Assembly: GCF_900115245.1 (NCBI RefSeq)
Contig: NZ_FOVT01000009.1
Coordinates: 62,001-126,000 of the forward strand
Length of the DNA: 64,000 bases
From: Mesorhizobium sp. NFR06
Lineage (GTDB): Bacteria > Pseudomonadota > Alphaproteobacteria > Rhizobiales > Rhizobiaceae
Direction: 5' to 3'
This document shows positions 8,065 through 17,140 of the stretch, one piece after another. Position numbers and translations under genes: made by a program. The notes beneath the pieces were generated by a model. It was not told where the DNA came from and did no database searches. It saw nothing but the letters and a program-made list of their open reading frames with translations. Every line of letters starts with the position of its first letter. Position 1 is the stretch's first letter.

Positions 8065-8730
8065 ATGTCAGACGACAGTTTTATCCGCGAAGTCAACGAA
8101 GAGATGCGCCGCGAGCAGGCGCAGAAGCTGTGGGACCGTTTCGGCCCCGCGCTGCTCGGTTTGGCGATCCTGGTCGTGCTGGGCACCGCCGCCGTCGTTG
8201 GCTACCGCTATTGGGACGAGACCCGCGCCAACCGCTCGGGCGACGCTTTCTCGGCCGCCCTCAAGCTCGCCAATGACGGCAAGAACGACGAGGCGATCGC
8301 CGCGCTCGATCAGCTGGAAAAGGACGGCTACGGCGCCTATCCGCTGCTTGCCCGCATGCGCGCCGCGACCGTCAAGGCCGACAAGGGCGACGTAGACGGC
8401 GCGGTCAAGGATTTCGACGACGTCGCGGCCGATAACGCCATTCCCGCCAGCATCCGCGACATGGCGCGGCTCAGGGCAGCGCTGCTGCTCGTCGACCATG
8501 GCTCCTTCGCCGACGTCTCCAGCCGGGTCGAGGCGCTCACCGCCGACACCAATCCGCTGCGCCACTCGGCGCGCGAGGCGCTCGGCCTTGCCGCCTGGAA
8601 GGAAGGCAAATCGGCGGATGCGTTGAAACTGTTCGACCAGATCGCTTCGGATGACGGCGCCCCGCGCAATGTGCGCCAGCGGGCGCAGTTGATGGCCGAA
8701 CTGATCCGCGGGTCGGGCAACGCGTCGTGA
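8065..8730 (+). CDS. YfgM-like TPR membrane protein
   Basis: A 221-residue protein with a cytoplasmic N-terminus (DDSFIREVNEEMRREQAQKL), one membrane helix at about residues 30-50 (LLGLAILVVLGTAAVVGYRYW) and a periplasmic TPR region rich in Ala and Asp. This matches the YfgM/TPR_21 family, ancillary to the Sec translocon and periplasmic chaperones in E. coli. It lies six bases upstream of der, the arrangement seen in many proteobacteria. ATG 8065 directly follows an in-frame TTG at 8062. Confidence 0.85.
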   Translation: MSDDSFIREVNEEMRREQAQKLWDRFGPALLGLAILVVLGTAAVVGYRYWDETRANRSGDAFSAALKLANDGKNDEAIAALDQLEKDGYGAYPLLARMRAATVKADKGDVDGAVKDFDDVAADNAIPASIRDMARLRAALLLVDHGSFADVSSRVEALTADTNPLRHSAREALGLAAWKEGKSADALKLFDQIASDDGAPRNVRQRAQLMAELIRGSGNAS

Positions 8731-8736
8731 CCTCGG

Positions 8737-10167
8737 ATGTCGTTCAAAGTCGCCATCATCGGCCGTCCTAACGTCGGCAAATCGACCCTTTTCAATCGGC
8801 TGGTGGGAAGGAAGCTGGCGCTCGTCGACGACACGCCGGGCGTCACGCGTGACCGTCGCGTCCACCCCGCCAAGCTCTACGATCTCTATTTCGATGTCAT
8901 CGACACCGCCGGCTTCGAGGATGCGGCGGCTTCGACGCTGCCCGGCCGCATGCGCCAGCAGACCGAGATCGCCATCCGCGAGGCCGATCTCATTTTCTTC
9001 ACCGTCGATGCCAAATCCGGCCTGATGCCGGACGACCGCACCTTCGCCGAGGTGGTGCGCAAATCCGGCAAGCCGGTGGTGCTCGTCGCCAACAAGGCCG
9101 AAGCGCGCGGCGCTCAAGGGGGGATGCTGGAAGCCTGGGAGCTCGGCCTCGGCGAGCCGATCCCGGTTTCGGCCGAACACGGCCAGGGCATGCCCGACCT
9201 GCGCGACGCGGTGATCGCGGCGCTCGGCGAGGAACGCGCCTTCGGCGAGGACGACGAAGACGACGGCGCCGAGATCGCCGCCAGCGAAGTGCTGATCGGC
9301 GAGGACATCGCCGACCCGGACGCTGAAGCATCCTATGACGACACCAAGCCGCTGCGCATCGCCGTCGTTGGCCGCCCGAACGCCGGCAAGTCGACGCTGA
9401 TCAACGCGCTGATCGGCGAGGAGCGCCTGCTCACCGGCCCTGAAGCCGGCATCACCCGCGATTCCATCTCGGTCGACTGGGACTGGCGCGGCCGTCGCAT
9501 CAAGCTGTTCGACACCGCCGGCATGCGGCGCAAGGCGAAGGTGCAGGAAAAGCTCGAAAAGCTCTCGGTTCAGGACGGCTTGCGCGCCATCCGCTTCGCC
9601 GAGATCGTCATCATCATGCTCGATGCCACCATCCCGTTCGAGAAGCAGGATCTGCAGATCGCCGACCTCATCATCCGCGAGGGCAGGGCGCCGGTGATTG
9701 CCTTCAACAAATGGGACCTGATCGACAATCCGCAGGAACTGCTGGCCGAGCTGCGCGAGAAGACCGAACGCCTGCTGCCGCAGGTTCGCGGCATCCAGGC
9801 GGTGACCGTCTCGGCCGAGACCGGGCGTGGCCTCGACAAGCTGATGGACGCTGTCATCAAGACGCACAAGGTCTGGAACAGCCGGGTCTCCACCGGTAAG
9901 CTCAACCGCTGGCTGGAAGGCATCCTCGCGCACCATCCGCCGCCCGCCGTCGCCGGCCGCCGGCTGAAGATCAAATATATCACCCAGGCCAAGACCCGCC
10001 CGCCGGGCTTCGTCGTCTCCTGCTCACGGCCGGACGCTATGCCGCAATCCTATGTCCGCTATTTGTCGAACAGCCTTCGCGAGGCCTTCGACATGCCGGG
10101 CGTGCCGATCCGCATGGCCCTGCGCACCTCGGACAATCCGTTCGCGGGCAGGGCGAAAAAGCGCTGA
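8737..10167 (+). CDS. der: Ribosome biogenesis GTPase Der (EngA)
   Basis: A 476-residue tandem-GTPase protein needed for 50S subunit maturation. It has two G domains, with P-loops GRPNVGKST at residues 9-17 and GRPNAGKST at about 212-220. Each is followed by DTAG (DTAGFED and DTAGMRRK) and NKxE/D motifs ([14 protein letters not shown]). The C-terminal KH-like domain ends in basic residues. An acidic linker ([14 protein letters not shown]) separates the G domains, as in other alphaproteobacteria. It is probably cotranscribed with the YfgM-like gene. Confidence 0.97.
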   Translation: MSFKVAIIGRPNVGKSTLFNRLVGRKLALVDDTPGVTRDRRVHPAKLYDLYFDVIDTAGFEDAAASTLPGRMRQQTEIAIREADLIFFTVDAKSGLMPDDRTFAEVVRKSGKPVVLVANKAEARGAQGGMLEAWELGLGEPIPVSAEHGQGMPDLRDAVIAALGEERAFGEDDEDDGAEIAASEVLIGEDIADPDAEASYDDTKPLRIAVVGRPNAGKSTLINALIGEERLLTGPEAGITRDSISVDWDWRGRRIKLFDTAGMRRKAKVQEKLEKLSVQDGLRAIRFAEIVIIMLDATIPFEKQDLQIADLIIREGRAPVIAFNKWDLIDNPQELLAELREKTERLLPQVRGIQAVTVSAETGRGLDKLMDAVIKTHKVWNSRVSTGKLNRWLEGILAHHPPPAVAGRRLKIKYITQAKTRPPGFVVSCSRPDAMPQSYVRYLSNSLREAFDMPGVPIRMALRTSDNPFAGRAKKR

Positions 10168-10198
10168 CTTCTGCGGATAAGCGCCGACGCTGATGCCT

Positions 10199-10380
10199 CG
10201 TCATCCACGGGTGAAGCAAGGAGCGAAGCGACGCGCGCAGACCCGAGGATCCATTCCGTGACTTCGAAGCGCCGCGACGGTTCAGAATTCTGCTCCGCCG
10301 CGCCCGACGTTCGAGGTAACGGCATGGATTCTATGGTCTGCGCGCGTCGCTTCGCTCCTTGCTCCGTCATAGAATGACGA
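10199..10380. repeat. Long palindromic repeat, family A, copy 1
   Basis: A roughly 180-nt element whose ends are inverted copies containing GCAAGGAGCGAAGCGACGCG followed by CGCAGACC, and the reverse complement. The centre carries CAGAATTCTGCTCCGCCGC. It lies between the convergent der and LysR genes. Other copies are at 26163-26373, 29555-29740 and 63724-63905. Confidence 0.85.
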
Positions 10381-10405
10381 AAGTCGCGGGGCGTCGGCCG
10401 AGAAA

Positions 10406-11326
10406 CTAAGCCACTTTCGCCAGCTTCTCTTTCGTCACCGCTCCCTCCGGCAGCGTCTCCAGCGCCGCTTGCAGCAGTATCTCCGCCAGCCGCGCCGCCA
10501 CCGGATCGAGCTCGGCGTCCTTCTGGTGCAGATGCAGCGCCATCTTGGGCAGCGCCGGCAAGCCGAGCGTTTCGGGCGCGATCGCCCGCACATTGGCGGG
10601 TAGGCCGATATCGGTACGGATCGTCAGGCCAAGCCCGGCCGCCACCGCCGCCCAGATGCCGCCGAGGCTCGGGCTCGAGAACGCCATGCGCCAGGCGAGG
10701 CCGGCACGGTCGAGCGTTTCGGTGGCCACGGTTCTAAGCAGGCACGGCGCCTCGAACACCACCAGCGGCAGCGCCTCGCCGTTGCGCGGACCTGCCTCGA
10801 TCGGCTTGGCCGGGCCGATCCAGCGCGCCTGCACGTCGGCGATATGCCGGCTGTAGGGCAAGGTCATGCCGTCATGCCAGGCGAGCGCGATGTCGAGATT
10901 GCCGGAAAGGACACGCTCGGCGAGATCGTGGCTGCGTCCGATCCGCGCCTCGATACGGACCTTGGGATGCGCGCGGGCGAAGCGGCCGAGCACGTCGGGC
11001 AGCACGGCCTCGCCGAAATCCTCCTGCAGGCCCAGTCGCACCCAGCCTTCCAGCTCGACGTCGCGGATCGCGGCGGCGGCTTCGTCGTTGAGCTCGATCA
11101 GCCGCCGCGCGTAGCCCAGCATCGTCTCGCCGGTCTCGGTCAGCGCCAGGCCGCGTCCGGCCTTGCGGAAGACCGGCGTCGCCGCCTGCTCCTCCAGCTT
11201 CTTCAACTGCGCGCTGACCGCCGAAGTCGAGCGTCCTAGCCGTTCGGCCGCCTTAGCGAAGCTGCCCAACTCCATTCCGGTGACGAAGGTTCGGAGAACA
11301 TCGAGGTCGAATGTGACTCGGCGCAT
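10406..11326 (-). CDS. LysR-family transcriptional regulator
   Basis: A 306-residue LysR-type regulator with an N-terminal HTH (FVTGMELGSFAKAAERLG, RSTSAVSAQLKKLEEQ, ALTETGETMLGYARRL) and a C-terminal substrate-binding fold. It is divergent from the MFS transporter at 11441 with a 114-nt shared upstream region, so it probably controls that gene. The C-terminal tail is Ala/Leu-rich and slightly longer than usual. Confidence 0.9.
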   Translation of the reverse strand: MRRVTFDLDVLRTFVTGMELGSFAKAAERLGRSTSAVSAQLKKLEEQAATPVFRKAGRGLALTETGETMLGYARRLIELNDEAAAAIRDVELEGWVRLGLQEDFGEAVLPDVLGRFARAHPKVRIEARIGRSHDLAERVLSGNLDIALAWHDGMTLPYSRHIADVQARWIGPAKPIEAGPRNGEALPLVVFEAPCLLRTVATETLDRAGLAWRMAFSSPSLGGIWAAVAAGLGLTIRTDIGLPANVRAIAPETLGLPALPKMALHLHQKDAELDPVAARLAEILLQAALETLPEGAVTKEKLAKVA

Positions 11327-11440
11327 CGTTATCGTCCAGATTTTCAGTACTGTTGGTCAAAAACTTCCTGATTTTATGGATGAAGCTATGGCGCTACATC
11401 CCGTTCGTCAAGAGTCAGCATCCGTCACGGGAATGGAAAC

Positions 11441-12712
11441 ATGTCTGCCATCGCCACACGCAGCGACTGCCAGCCGTCCGCGGGAGTCGGCAATTCTTCT
11501 CGCCGCGTCTTTGCACCCAACCATCGCTGGAAGGTGCTGGGCATCGGCGTCGCCGCCAATGCCGGCTTCTCCGCCACTTTCTCCGGCATTCCCGCAACCG
11601 CGGTGGTGATGCGCCAGGGCTATCACCTCGACAACGTCTCGCTCGGTCTGGCGCTCGGGCTTCTCGGTCTCGGCGTGGCGTTGAGCGAACTGCCCTGGGG
11701 CGTGCTTACCGACCGCTGGGGCGACCGTCGCGTGCTGTTGACCGGACTCGGCGCGACGGCGGCATGGCTGTTCCTCATGGCAATGCTCGTCGTGCCGACG
11801 AAAACAGTCATTCCCGGCGTCACGCTGCTGTCGGCAAGCCTGCTCGTCGCCGGCCTGCTCGGCGGCAGCGTCAACGGCTCCAGCGGCCGCGCCATCATGG
11901 GCTGGTTCGGCGAGGGCGAGCGCGGCTTCGCCATGAGCATCCGGCAGACGGCGGTGCCGCTCGGCGGCGGGCTTGGCGCGCTCGTCCTGCCTTCGCTGGC
12001 GGTGGCTTTGGGCTTTACCGCGGTCTTCGGCCTGCTTGCGGCCGTCTCTGCCCTCTCGGCCTATTTTGCCTGGCGCTGGCTGCATGAGCCGCCGGCTGAA
12101 AGTCGCGGTGACACCGCCAAGACGACAAGCGGCCCGGCGCCCTTGCGCAACATCGAGGTATGGCGCATCTCGATCGCCATCGGCCTGCTCTGCTTTCCGC
12201 AGGTCGCGGTGCTGACCTTCGCCTCGGTCTTCCTGCATGACTTTGCCGGCATGGGCACCTGGGTGACCAGCGCCAGCCTTGCCGCCGTGCAGACCGGCGC
12301 CATGGTGATGCGTGTCTGGAGCGGGCGCTTCACCGACCGTTACGGCAACCGCCGTCCGTTCCTGAAATTCTGCAGCGCGTCGAGCGCGCTGGCCTTCCTG
12401 GTGCTTTGCCTGCTGGTGATCGGTGCCGCTGCGGTCCCGGCGCTGATGCCGCTGCTGCCATTGCTGGTCGTCGTCGCCGGCATATCCGTCTCTGCCTGGC
12501 ACGGCGTTGCCTATACCGAGCTTGCCACGCTTGCCGGCGCCGGGCATGTCGGCACCGCGCTCAGCCTTGCCAACAGCTTCGTCTTCATCGGCTTCTGCCT
12601 GGTGCCGATCGCCATTCCGTGGCTGTTGGTGTTCTTCGCGTGGCCGGGCGTGTGGCTGGCGGCCGCGGTTTGCGCGGCGATCGCCTGGCCGATCTTCCTG
12701 CGCCCAGCCTGA
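11441..12712 (+). CDS. MFS transporter (CynX/NarK-like)
   Basis: A 423-residue inner-membrane protein with about 12 transmembrane helices. The A-loop signature between helices 2 and 3 is visible as GVLTDRWGDRRVLLTG, and a second equivalent GRFTDRYGNRRPFLKF lies between helices 8 and 9, confirming the MFS duplication. It starts at ATG 11441. It is divergent from the LysR gene at 10406-11326, which is the probable local regulator. The substrate is not predictable; small organic acids or aromatic compounds are common for LysR-linked MFS genes. Confidence 0.88.
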   Translation: MSAIATRSDCQPSAGVGNSSRRVFAPNHRWKVLGIGVAANAGFSATFSGIPATAVVMRQGYHLDNVSLGLALGLLGLGVALSELPWGVLTDRWGDRRVLLTGLGATAAWLFLMAMLVVPTKTVIPGVTLLSASLLVAGLLGGSVNGSSGRAIMGWFGEGERGFAMSIRQTAVPLGGGLGALVLPSLAVALGFTAVFGLLAAVSALSAYFAWRWLHEPPAESRGDTAKTTSGPAPLRNIEVWRISIAIGLLCFPQVAVLTFASVFLHDFAGMGTWVTSASLAAVQTGAMVMRVWSGRFTDRYGNRRPFLKFCSASSALAFLVLCLLVIGAAAVPALMPLLPLLVVVAGISVSAWHGVAYTELATLAGAGHVGTALSLANSFVFIGFCLVPIAIPWLLVFFAWPGVWLAAAVCAAIAWPIFLRPA

Positions 12713-12869
12713 CTGACTTACCCAGCCTGATTCTTCGCCGGCTTGCTTTGAAAACGGCAAGCCGACTTTCCCTCAAACATGAAAAGAACATGATCGATGT
12801 CGTTAACCCCGCATCAAGGTTAATGCTTCATTTTGGCTCTCCGGGGTCAGTAGCGTTCTGGAGAGTTCC

Positions 12870-14054
12870 GTGCATCGACGCGTTTCAATGCGGCTTGCCG
12901 CCGCCGCCGCCGTTGCGAAAAGACGTTCCTTCCTTCCTCCTTTGGTGCTCGGGCTCGGCATTTGGATCGGCTTTCCGTCGGTCGTCGCCTTTCAGGATAT
13001 GACAAGCCTGATTTCCGGCCTGGAGTCGCCCAACGCCCGCTGGAACGCCTATATCGAGAAATCCGCCGCCGGCTCGGTGCATGCCGCCGAAATGCCTTTC
13101 CTCGATTCCACCACCACAGGCTCGATCTCCGGCTCCGGCGTGAATTTGCCAGGCGTGGGCACCGTCGCCTTCCGCGGCAAGGGCAGCGCCGCGGGCGCAA
13201 CGCCCGACGAGGATCGCGTCGTGCGCGCCGACAAGAAGGGACGCCTCGTTCAGGTCTCGCCGGTGGCGCCGCCAAAGAATTTCAGCGCCGGCTCCATTTT
13301 CGAGCGCGCCTCCTCGCTGCTTCGCCCGAGCATGGACAGCGGTCTGAAGCTCACCTTCGCCAAGCCCGGCATCAAGGGCAAGGAAGTCCAGATCGCCCAG
13401 GCCTTCCATCTGCGCGAGAACAAGAAGCCGGACCCCGATGTGCCGGCAGCGCTTGTCGCGCTAGTCAACAACGACAAGCCGGATATCCTTGCCACGGCCT
13501 ATGCCCAGGCCACCCCGGACTACGCCAAGGCCTCGCCCTTCGAGGCGCTGCTGCAGGACGATCCGAACGATGGCCGCTTCATCCCGCCGATGGGCAAGGG
13601 CGACCATGCCTGGCTGCAGAACCCGCTGCCGGCGAGCGTCTTTTCCAAGCCCGAGCAGGCCTGCCTCGCCAAGGGCATCTATTTCGAGGCCCGCAGCGAG
13701 CCGGTTCGCGGTCAGGCGGCGGTGGCGCAGGTCATCCTCAACCGCGTCCGCAACCCGGCCTATCCGAAGACGATCTGCGGCGTCGTCTACCAGAACGACA
13801 ACTGGTTCAACCGCTGCCAGTTCTCCTTCGCCTGCGACGGCAGGAAGAAGAGCATCACCGACCCGGCCTCTTACAAGACCGCGCAGGACGTCGCCATGGC
13901 GGTGACCGCCGGCAAGATCTTCATTCCCGAGGTTGGTTCCTCGACGCATTATTACGCCAACTATGTCCATCCGGGCTGGGCGCGCGCCATGCAGCGAATG
14001 ACCAGGATCGGCTTGCATATCTTCTATCGCACCTATGGCGGCGGCTGGAGCTGA
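12870..14054 (+). CDS. Cell wall hydrolase, SleB family (Hydrolase_2)
   Basis: A 394-residue envelope protein. An N-terminal hydrophobic segment (LPPLVLGLGIWIGFPSVVAF, residues about 24-43) serves as signal or anchor. A low-complexity linker of about 200 residues precedes the C-terminal SleB-type domain, marked by KGIYFEARSEPVRGQAAVAQ and LNRVRNPAYPKTICGVVYQN, with a CQFSFACDG disulfide-like region. The domain cleaves peptidoglycan glycan strands in related proteins; the Glu of YFEAR is the probable catalytic acid. GTG at 12870 follows GGAGAG; ATG at 12888 is an alternative start that keeps the hydrophobic segment. Confidence 0.88.
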   Translation: MHRRVSMRLAAAAAVAKRRSFLPPLVLGLGIWIGFPSVVAFQDMTSLISGLESPNARWNAYIEKSAAGSVHAAEMPFLDSTTTGSISGSGVNLPGVGTVAFRGKGSAAGATPDEDRVVRADKKGRLVQVSPVAPPKNFSAGSIFERASSLLRPSMDSGLKLTFAKPGIKGKEVQIAQAFHLRENKKPDPDVPAALVALVNNDKPDILATAYAQATPDYAKASPFEALLQDDPNDGRFIPPMGKGDHAWLQNPLPASVFSKPEQACLAKGIYFEARSEPVRGQAAVAQVILNRVRNPAYPKTICGVVYQNDNWFNRCQFSFACDGRKKSITDPASYKTAQDVAMAVTAGKIFIPEVGSSTHYYANYVHPGWARAMQRMTRIGLHIFYRTYGGGWS

Positions 14055-14343
14055 GTCGTCTGGGCGACCGGGGCCAGGCCGCTTGAACGACCGTTCCGGC
14101 CATGCTCCTTACAGCTCGCCGTTCATGTCGATCGGCGCGACTTGTCGCGCAGATTCGCGCCGAGTCCTCACGCGGGCGTGAAGGGCACGATGTCGCACCT
14201 CGATAAATCGTTGATTTAACTACTAAAAATACATCGCTTCGAAGTTCGGCCCGTGGCTTGACGGGCGCGGACCCTCTAACTATGTTGCCGGCGACTTTAG
14301 AAGCGGACGGACGGCAATCGTCTGCCCGGGCAGGGGGGTTGCG
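14055..14343. other. Intergenic region upstream of the atp operon
   Basis: These 289 bases hold no gene that I can support. The stretch 14205-14235 is AT-rich against a GC-rich background and is the most likely place for the atpI promoter, but I could not fix -35 and -10 boxes with confidence. Confidence 0.4.
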
Positions 14344-14736
14344 ATGGCCGACAAGAACGGGCCAGACGGAACCGGAGAAACCGGCCGCGGCAGGCAGCCA
14401 GAAGCTACCATCCGCGACGACGAACTTGAGCGCCGCCGGCGCGATCTCGAAGCATCGCTTGCGACGAGACGCACGGAACGGCTCGAGGGGAAAGACGAAG
14501 CGAAAGCTGCGACCGGTTACGGTCAGGCGCTGAAACTGTCCAGCGAGTTCATCGCCGGGGTGGTGGTCGGTGTCGGCTTGGGCTGGATCATCGACCGCCT
14601 GGCGGGGACAGCGCCTTTCGGTCTGATCATCGGCCTGTTGCTTGGTTTTGGCGCGGGTATACTCAATGTCCTGCGTTCGGCGGGACTGGCATCGGAATTC
14701 GGCCAGGGCGGCAAGCCGCGCGAGCCGAGAGAATGA
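14344..14736 (+). CDS. atpI: ATP synthase protein I (AtpI)
   Basis: A 130-residue protein, first gene of the Fo operon. The N-terminal 60 residues are hydrophilic and charged (DDELERRRRDLEASLATRRT). They are followed by two membrane helices (FIAGVVVGVGLGWIIDRLAG, then FGLIIGLLLGFGAGILNVL), the AtpZ/AtpI pattern. In other bacteria AtpI helps assemble the c-ring or load Mg2+. The ATG at 14344 follows GGGGGGTTGCG. The downstream order atpB, atpE, b', b supports the call. Confidence 0.92.
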   Translation: MADKNGPDGTGETGRGRQPEATIRDDELERRRRDLEASLATRRTERLEGKDEAKAATGYGQALKLSSEFIAGVVVGVGLGWIIDRLAGTAPFGLIIGLLLGFGAGILNVLRSAGLASEFGQGGKPREPRE

Positions 14737-14801
14737 ATGAGCCGCCGCAAGGCGCTAAATTGAATTTAAGAAGCCGGTCGTGGCTTTGACGGGGATTTAA
14801 A

Positions 14802-15560
14802 GTGGCTGCTGACAAGGTCGATCCGATCCACCAGTTCCAGATCCATCCGCTCATCCCGATTCACATCGGCGGCTACGACGTCTCCTTCACCAACTCCTCT
14901 CTGTTCATGGTCGTGACGATCGTCCTTGCGTCCGCCTTCCTCTACATGAGCACGGCCGGCCGCGCGCTTATTCCGGGCCGGCTGCAGTCAGTGTCCGAGA
15001 TGGCCTATGAATTCGTCGGCAACATGCTGCGCGATGCCGCCGGCAAGCAGGGCATGCAGTTCTTCCCGTTGGTGTTCTCGCTGTTCATGTTCGTGCTGGT
15101 CGCCAACCTGATCGGCCTGTTCCCCTATTTCTTCACCGTCACCAGCCACATCATCGTCACCTTCACTCTGGCGATCCTGGTCATCGGCACGGTCGTCGCC
15201 TATGGCTTCGCCAAGCACGGTTTCGGTTTCCTCAAGCTGTTCGTGCCGCATGGCGTTCCTGCCCTCCTTCTGCCGCTGGTGGTGGCGATCGAAGTCATTT
15301 CCTTCGTCTCGCGCCCGGTCAGCCTCTCGGTTCGTCTTTTCGCCAACATGCTGGCTGGCCACATCACGCTGAAAGTGTTCTCGGGCTTCGTCGTAAGCTT
15401 GAGCGCGTTCGGCGCCTTGGGCGTCGCCGGTTCGGTGCTGCCGCTTGCGATGGCGGTCGCGCTGACCGCGCTCGAGCTGCTGGTCGCCTTCCTGCAGGCC
15501 TACGTCTTCGCGGTGCTGACCTGCATGTACCTGAACGACGCCCTGCACCCGAGCCACTGA
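14802..15560 (+). CDS. atpB: ATP synthase Fo subunit a
   Basis: A 252-residue polytopic membrane protein forming the stator half-channels for protons. It includes the conserved [19 protein letters not shown] (residues about 177-195) with the essential Arg of helix 5, and [21 protein letters not shown] at the C-terminus. The N-terminus has [20 protein letters not shown], typical of rhizobial subunit a. Translation begins at GTG 14802. It follows atpI by 65 nt and precedes atpE. Confidence 0.97.
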   Translation: MAADKVDPIHQFQIHPLIPIHIGGYDVSFTNSSLFMVVTIVLASAFLYMSTAGRALIPGRLQSVSEMAYEFVGNMLRDAAGKQGMQFFPLVFSLFMFVLVANLIGLFPYFFTVTSHIIVTFTLAILVIGTVVAYGFAKHGFGFLKLFVPHGVPALLLPLVVAIEVISFVSRPVSLSVRLFANMLAGHITLKVFSGFVVSLSAFGALGVAGSVLPLAMAVALTALELLVAFLQAYVFAVLTCMYLNDALHPSH

Positions 15561-15639
15561 TCGCTTTTCACCGGCGCCCCGGCGCCAGCATACCCAACGT
15601 ACCAACTGCAACGAACACGCAAACCACAGGAGTTTTGAA

Positions 15640-15864
15640 ATGGACGCAACTGCAGCAGCTGCTATCGGCGCTGGCATCGCCTGCCTCGGCATGGGCGGCG
15701 CGGGCATCGGCCTCGGCAACATCTTCGGCAGCTACCTCTCGGGCGCGCTCCGCAACCCGTCGGCTGCAGATGGCCAGTTCGGCCGCCTGATCTTCGGCTT
15801 CGCCGTTACCGAAGCTCTGGGCATCTTCTCGCTCCTGATCGCGCTGCTCCTGGTCTTCAAGTAA
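15640..15864 (+). CDS. atpE: ATP synthase Fo subunit c
   Basis: A 74-residue hairpin protein of two membrane helices. Helix 1 is glycine-rich ([20 protein letters not shown]) and the polar loop contains RNPSA. Helix 2 carries the proton-binding carboxylate in [19 protein letters not shown] (Glu at about residue 58). It is preceded by AGGAG at 15629-15633 and followed by a stable hairpin (15883-15903). Many copies of subunit c per enzyme are needed, and the strong ribosome-binding site and the 3' hairpin fit raised expression. Confidence 0.98.
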   Translation: MDATAAAAIGAGIACLGMGGAGIGLGNIFGSYLSGALRNPSAADGQFGRLIFGFAVTEALGIFSLLIALLLVFK

Positions 15865-15882
15865 GAGCCAGCGCTGACGAAA

Positions 15883-15903
15883 GGGGCCGCATGGTGCGGC
15901 CCC
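15883..15903 (+). terminator. Hairpin between atpE and the b' gene
   Basis: GGGGCCGC, a 5-nt loop and GCGGCCCC form a perfect 8-bp stem without a following T-run. It is more likely an mRNA-stabilising or attenuating structure that raises the level of atpE than a full terminator. Confidence 0.6.
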
Positions 15904-15925
15904 GCCGTATGGACAGGGGAATGAG

Positions 15926-16507
15926 ATGTTCGTGACATCTGCCTTTGCGCAAGAAACAGCGCCGGCCGCGGCCGAGGGCGATACACATGCCGGCACTGCC
16001 ATGCCTGCCGCGGAGCATGAAGCGTTCCCGCCGTTCGATGCCAAGACCTTCCCGTCGCAGATCCTGTGGCTGGTCATCACCTTCGGGCTCTTCTACCTGT
16101 TTCTGAAGCGGGTTGTGATGCCGCGTCTTGGCGCCATCATCGATGTCCGCATCGATCGCATCACCCAGGATCTCGACCATGCCGCAAGGCTGAAGGGCGA
16201 GGCCGATGCAGCTGTCGCTGCCTATGAGCAGGAACTGGCGGAGGCCAAGGCTAACGCCAACAAGATCGGCCAGCAGGCGAACGATGCAGCCAAGGCGGAC
16301 GCCGAGAGCACGCGCAAGAAGCTCGAGGCCGAACTTGAGAAGAAGCTTGGCGAGGCCGAGGCGAGCATCGCCTCGATCAAGGCCAAGGCGATGAAGGAAG
16401 TCGGCACAATCGCCGAGGACACCACCTCGGCCATCGTTGAGGCGCTTGTCGGCGGCAAGACCGACAAGTCTGAGATCGCGGCCGCGGTCAAATCCGCGAG
16501 CCGGTGA
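15926..16507 (+). CDS. atpF2: ATP synthase Fo subunit b'
   Basis: A 193-residue peripheral-stalk subunit. An N-terminal extension (VTSAFAQETAPAAAEGDTHA) of Ala/Glu composition precedes the single membrane helix (SQILWLVITFGLFYLFLKRVV, around residues 45-65). A long charged coiled coil rich in Ala, Glu and Lys follows. Two different b-type subunits in tandem are characteristic of photosynthetic bacteria and alphaproteobacteria, where they form a b/b' heterodimer. The stop overlaps the start region of the b gene. Confidence 0.93.
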   Translation: MFVTSAFAQETAPAAAEGDTHAGTAMPAAEHEAFPPFDAKTFPSQILWLVITFGLFYLFLKRVVMPRLGAIIDVRIDRITQDLDHAARLKGEADAAVAAYEQELAEAKANANKIGQQANDAAKADAESTRKKLEAELEKKLGEAEASIASIKAKAMKEVGTIAEDTTSAIVEALVGGKTDKSEIAAAVKSASR

Positions 16508-16518
16508 GGAGCGGGATC

Positions 16519-17010
16519 ATGGACGCCACATCACTCGCGACACTCTGGGCTACCATCGCCCTGATCATCTTCCTCGGCGCCATCATCTATCTGAAGGTGC
16601 CGCGCATGCTCACCAAGTCGCTCGACGCCCGTGCTGCCAAGATCAGCGGCGAGCTCGAGGAGGCGCGCAAGCTTCGTGAAGAGGCCCAGCAACTGCTCGC
16701 TCAGTATCAGCAGAAGCGCAAGGAAGCCGAGAAGGAGGCTGCCGACATCGTCGCCGCGGCCAAGCGCGAGGCTGAGCTGCTTGCTTCCGAGGCAGCCAAG
16801 AAGACAGAGGACTATGTCGCGCGCCGCACCGCGCTTGCCGAGCAGAAGATCAGCCAGGCCGAGCGCGAAGCGGTCAGCGAAGTGCGCGCCAGCGCCGTCG
16901 ACATCGCCGTCGAGGCCGCCCGCGCGCTGCTTGCCGCCAAGGTCGACGCCAAGGCCGGCGCGGATCTGTTCAAGTCGGCGCTCAATGACGTGAAGGCCAA
17001 GCTGAACTGA
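16519..17010 (+). CDS. atpF: ATP synthase Fo subunit b
   Basis: A 163-residue peripheral-stalk subunit with an N-terminal membrane helix (LATLWATIALIIFLGAIIYL, about residues 6-25) followed by a long coiled coil beginning VPRMLTKSLDARAAKISGEL. The ATG at 16519 is preferred because GAGGAG lies nine bases upstream; an in-frame GTG at 16504 overlaps the b' stop. It is the last gene of the operon and is followed by a clear terminator. The F1 genes (atpHAGDC) are not in the window, as expected for the split rhizobial arrangement. Confidence 0.95.
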   Translation: MDATSLATLWATIALIIFLGAIIYLKVPRMLTKSLDARAAKISGELEEARKLREEAQQLLAQYQQKRKEAEKEAADIVAAAKREAELLASEAAKKTEDYVARRTALAEQKISQAEREAVSEVRASAVDIAVEAARALLAAKVDAKAGADLFKSALNDVKAKLN

Positions 17011-17038
17011 GCTGGGTTCATAAGTTTCGAGATCAAAG

Positions 17039-17067
17039 GCCGCCTGGGCAACCCGGCGGCTTTTTTG
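17039..17067 (+). terminator. Rho-independent terminator of the atp operon
   Basis: GCCGCC-T-GGG pairs with CCCGGCGGC across a short CAA loop and is followed by TTTTTTG. It lies 29 bases after the stop of the b subunit. Confidence 0.9.
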
Positions 17068-17095
17068 TTTGGGGGAGGCGGGGCGGCGACGCTGC

Positions 17096-17121
17096 TAATC
17101 TCCCCCACAAGGAGGGAGATC
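17096..17121. repeat. Partial palindromic repeat, family D core
   Basis: ATCTCCCCCACAAGGAGGGAGAT is a single hairpin core of the repeat seen complete at 901-1061. It lies just past the atp terminator and before the rnhB stop. Confidence 0.55.
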
Positions 17122-17140
17122 CGCCGTCACCAGCGTCGCC

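Noticed and set aside
8068-9936. A 622-codon open frame antisense to the YfgM-like and der genes
   Set aside because: It has no recognisable motif, and its sequence is the mirror of two well-supported genes.
10199-10380. A family A repeat as an insertion sequence
   Set aside because: No transposase gene is inside or near any of the four copies, so it is listed only as a repeat.
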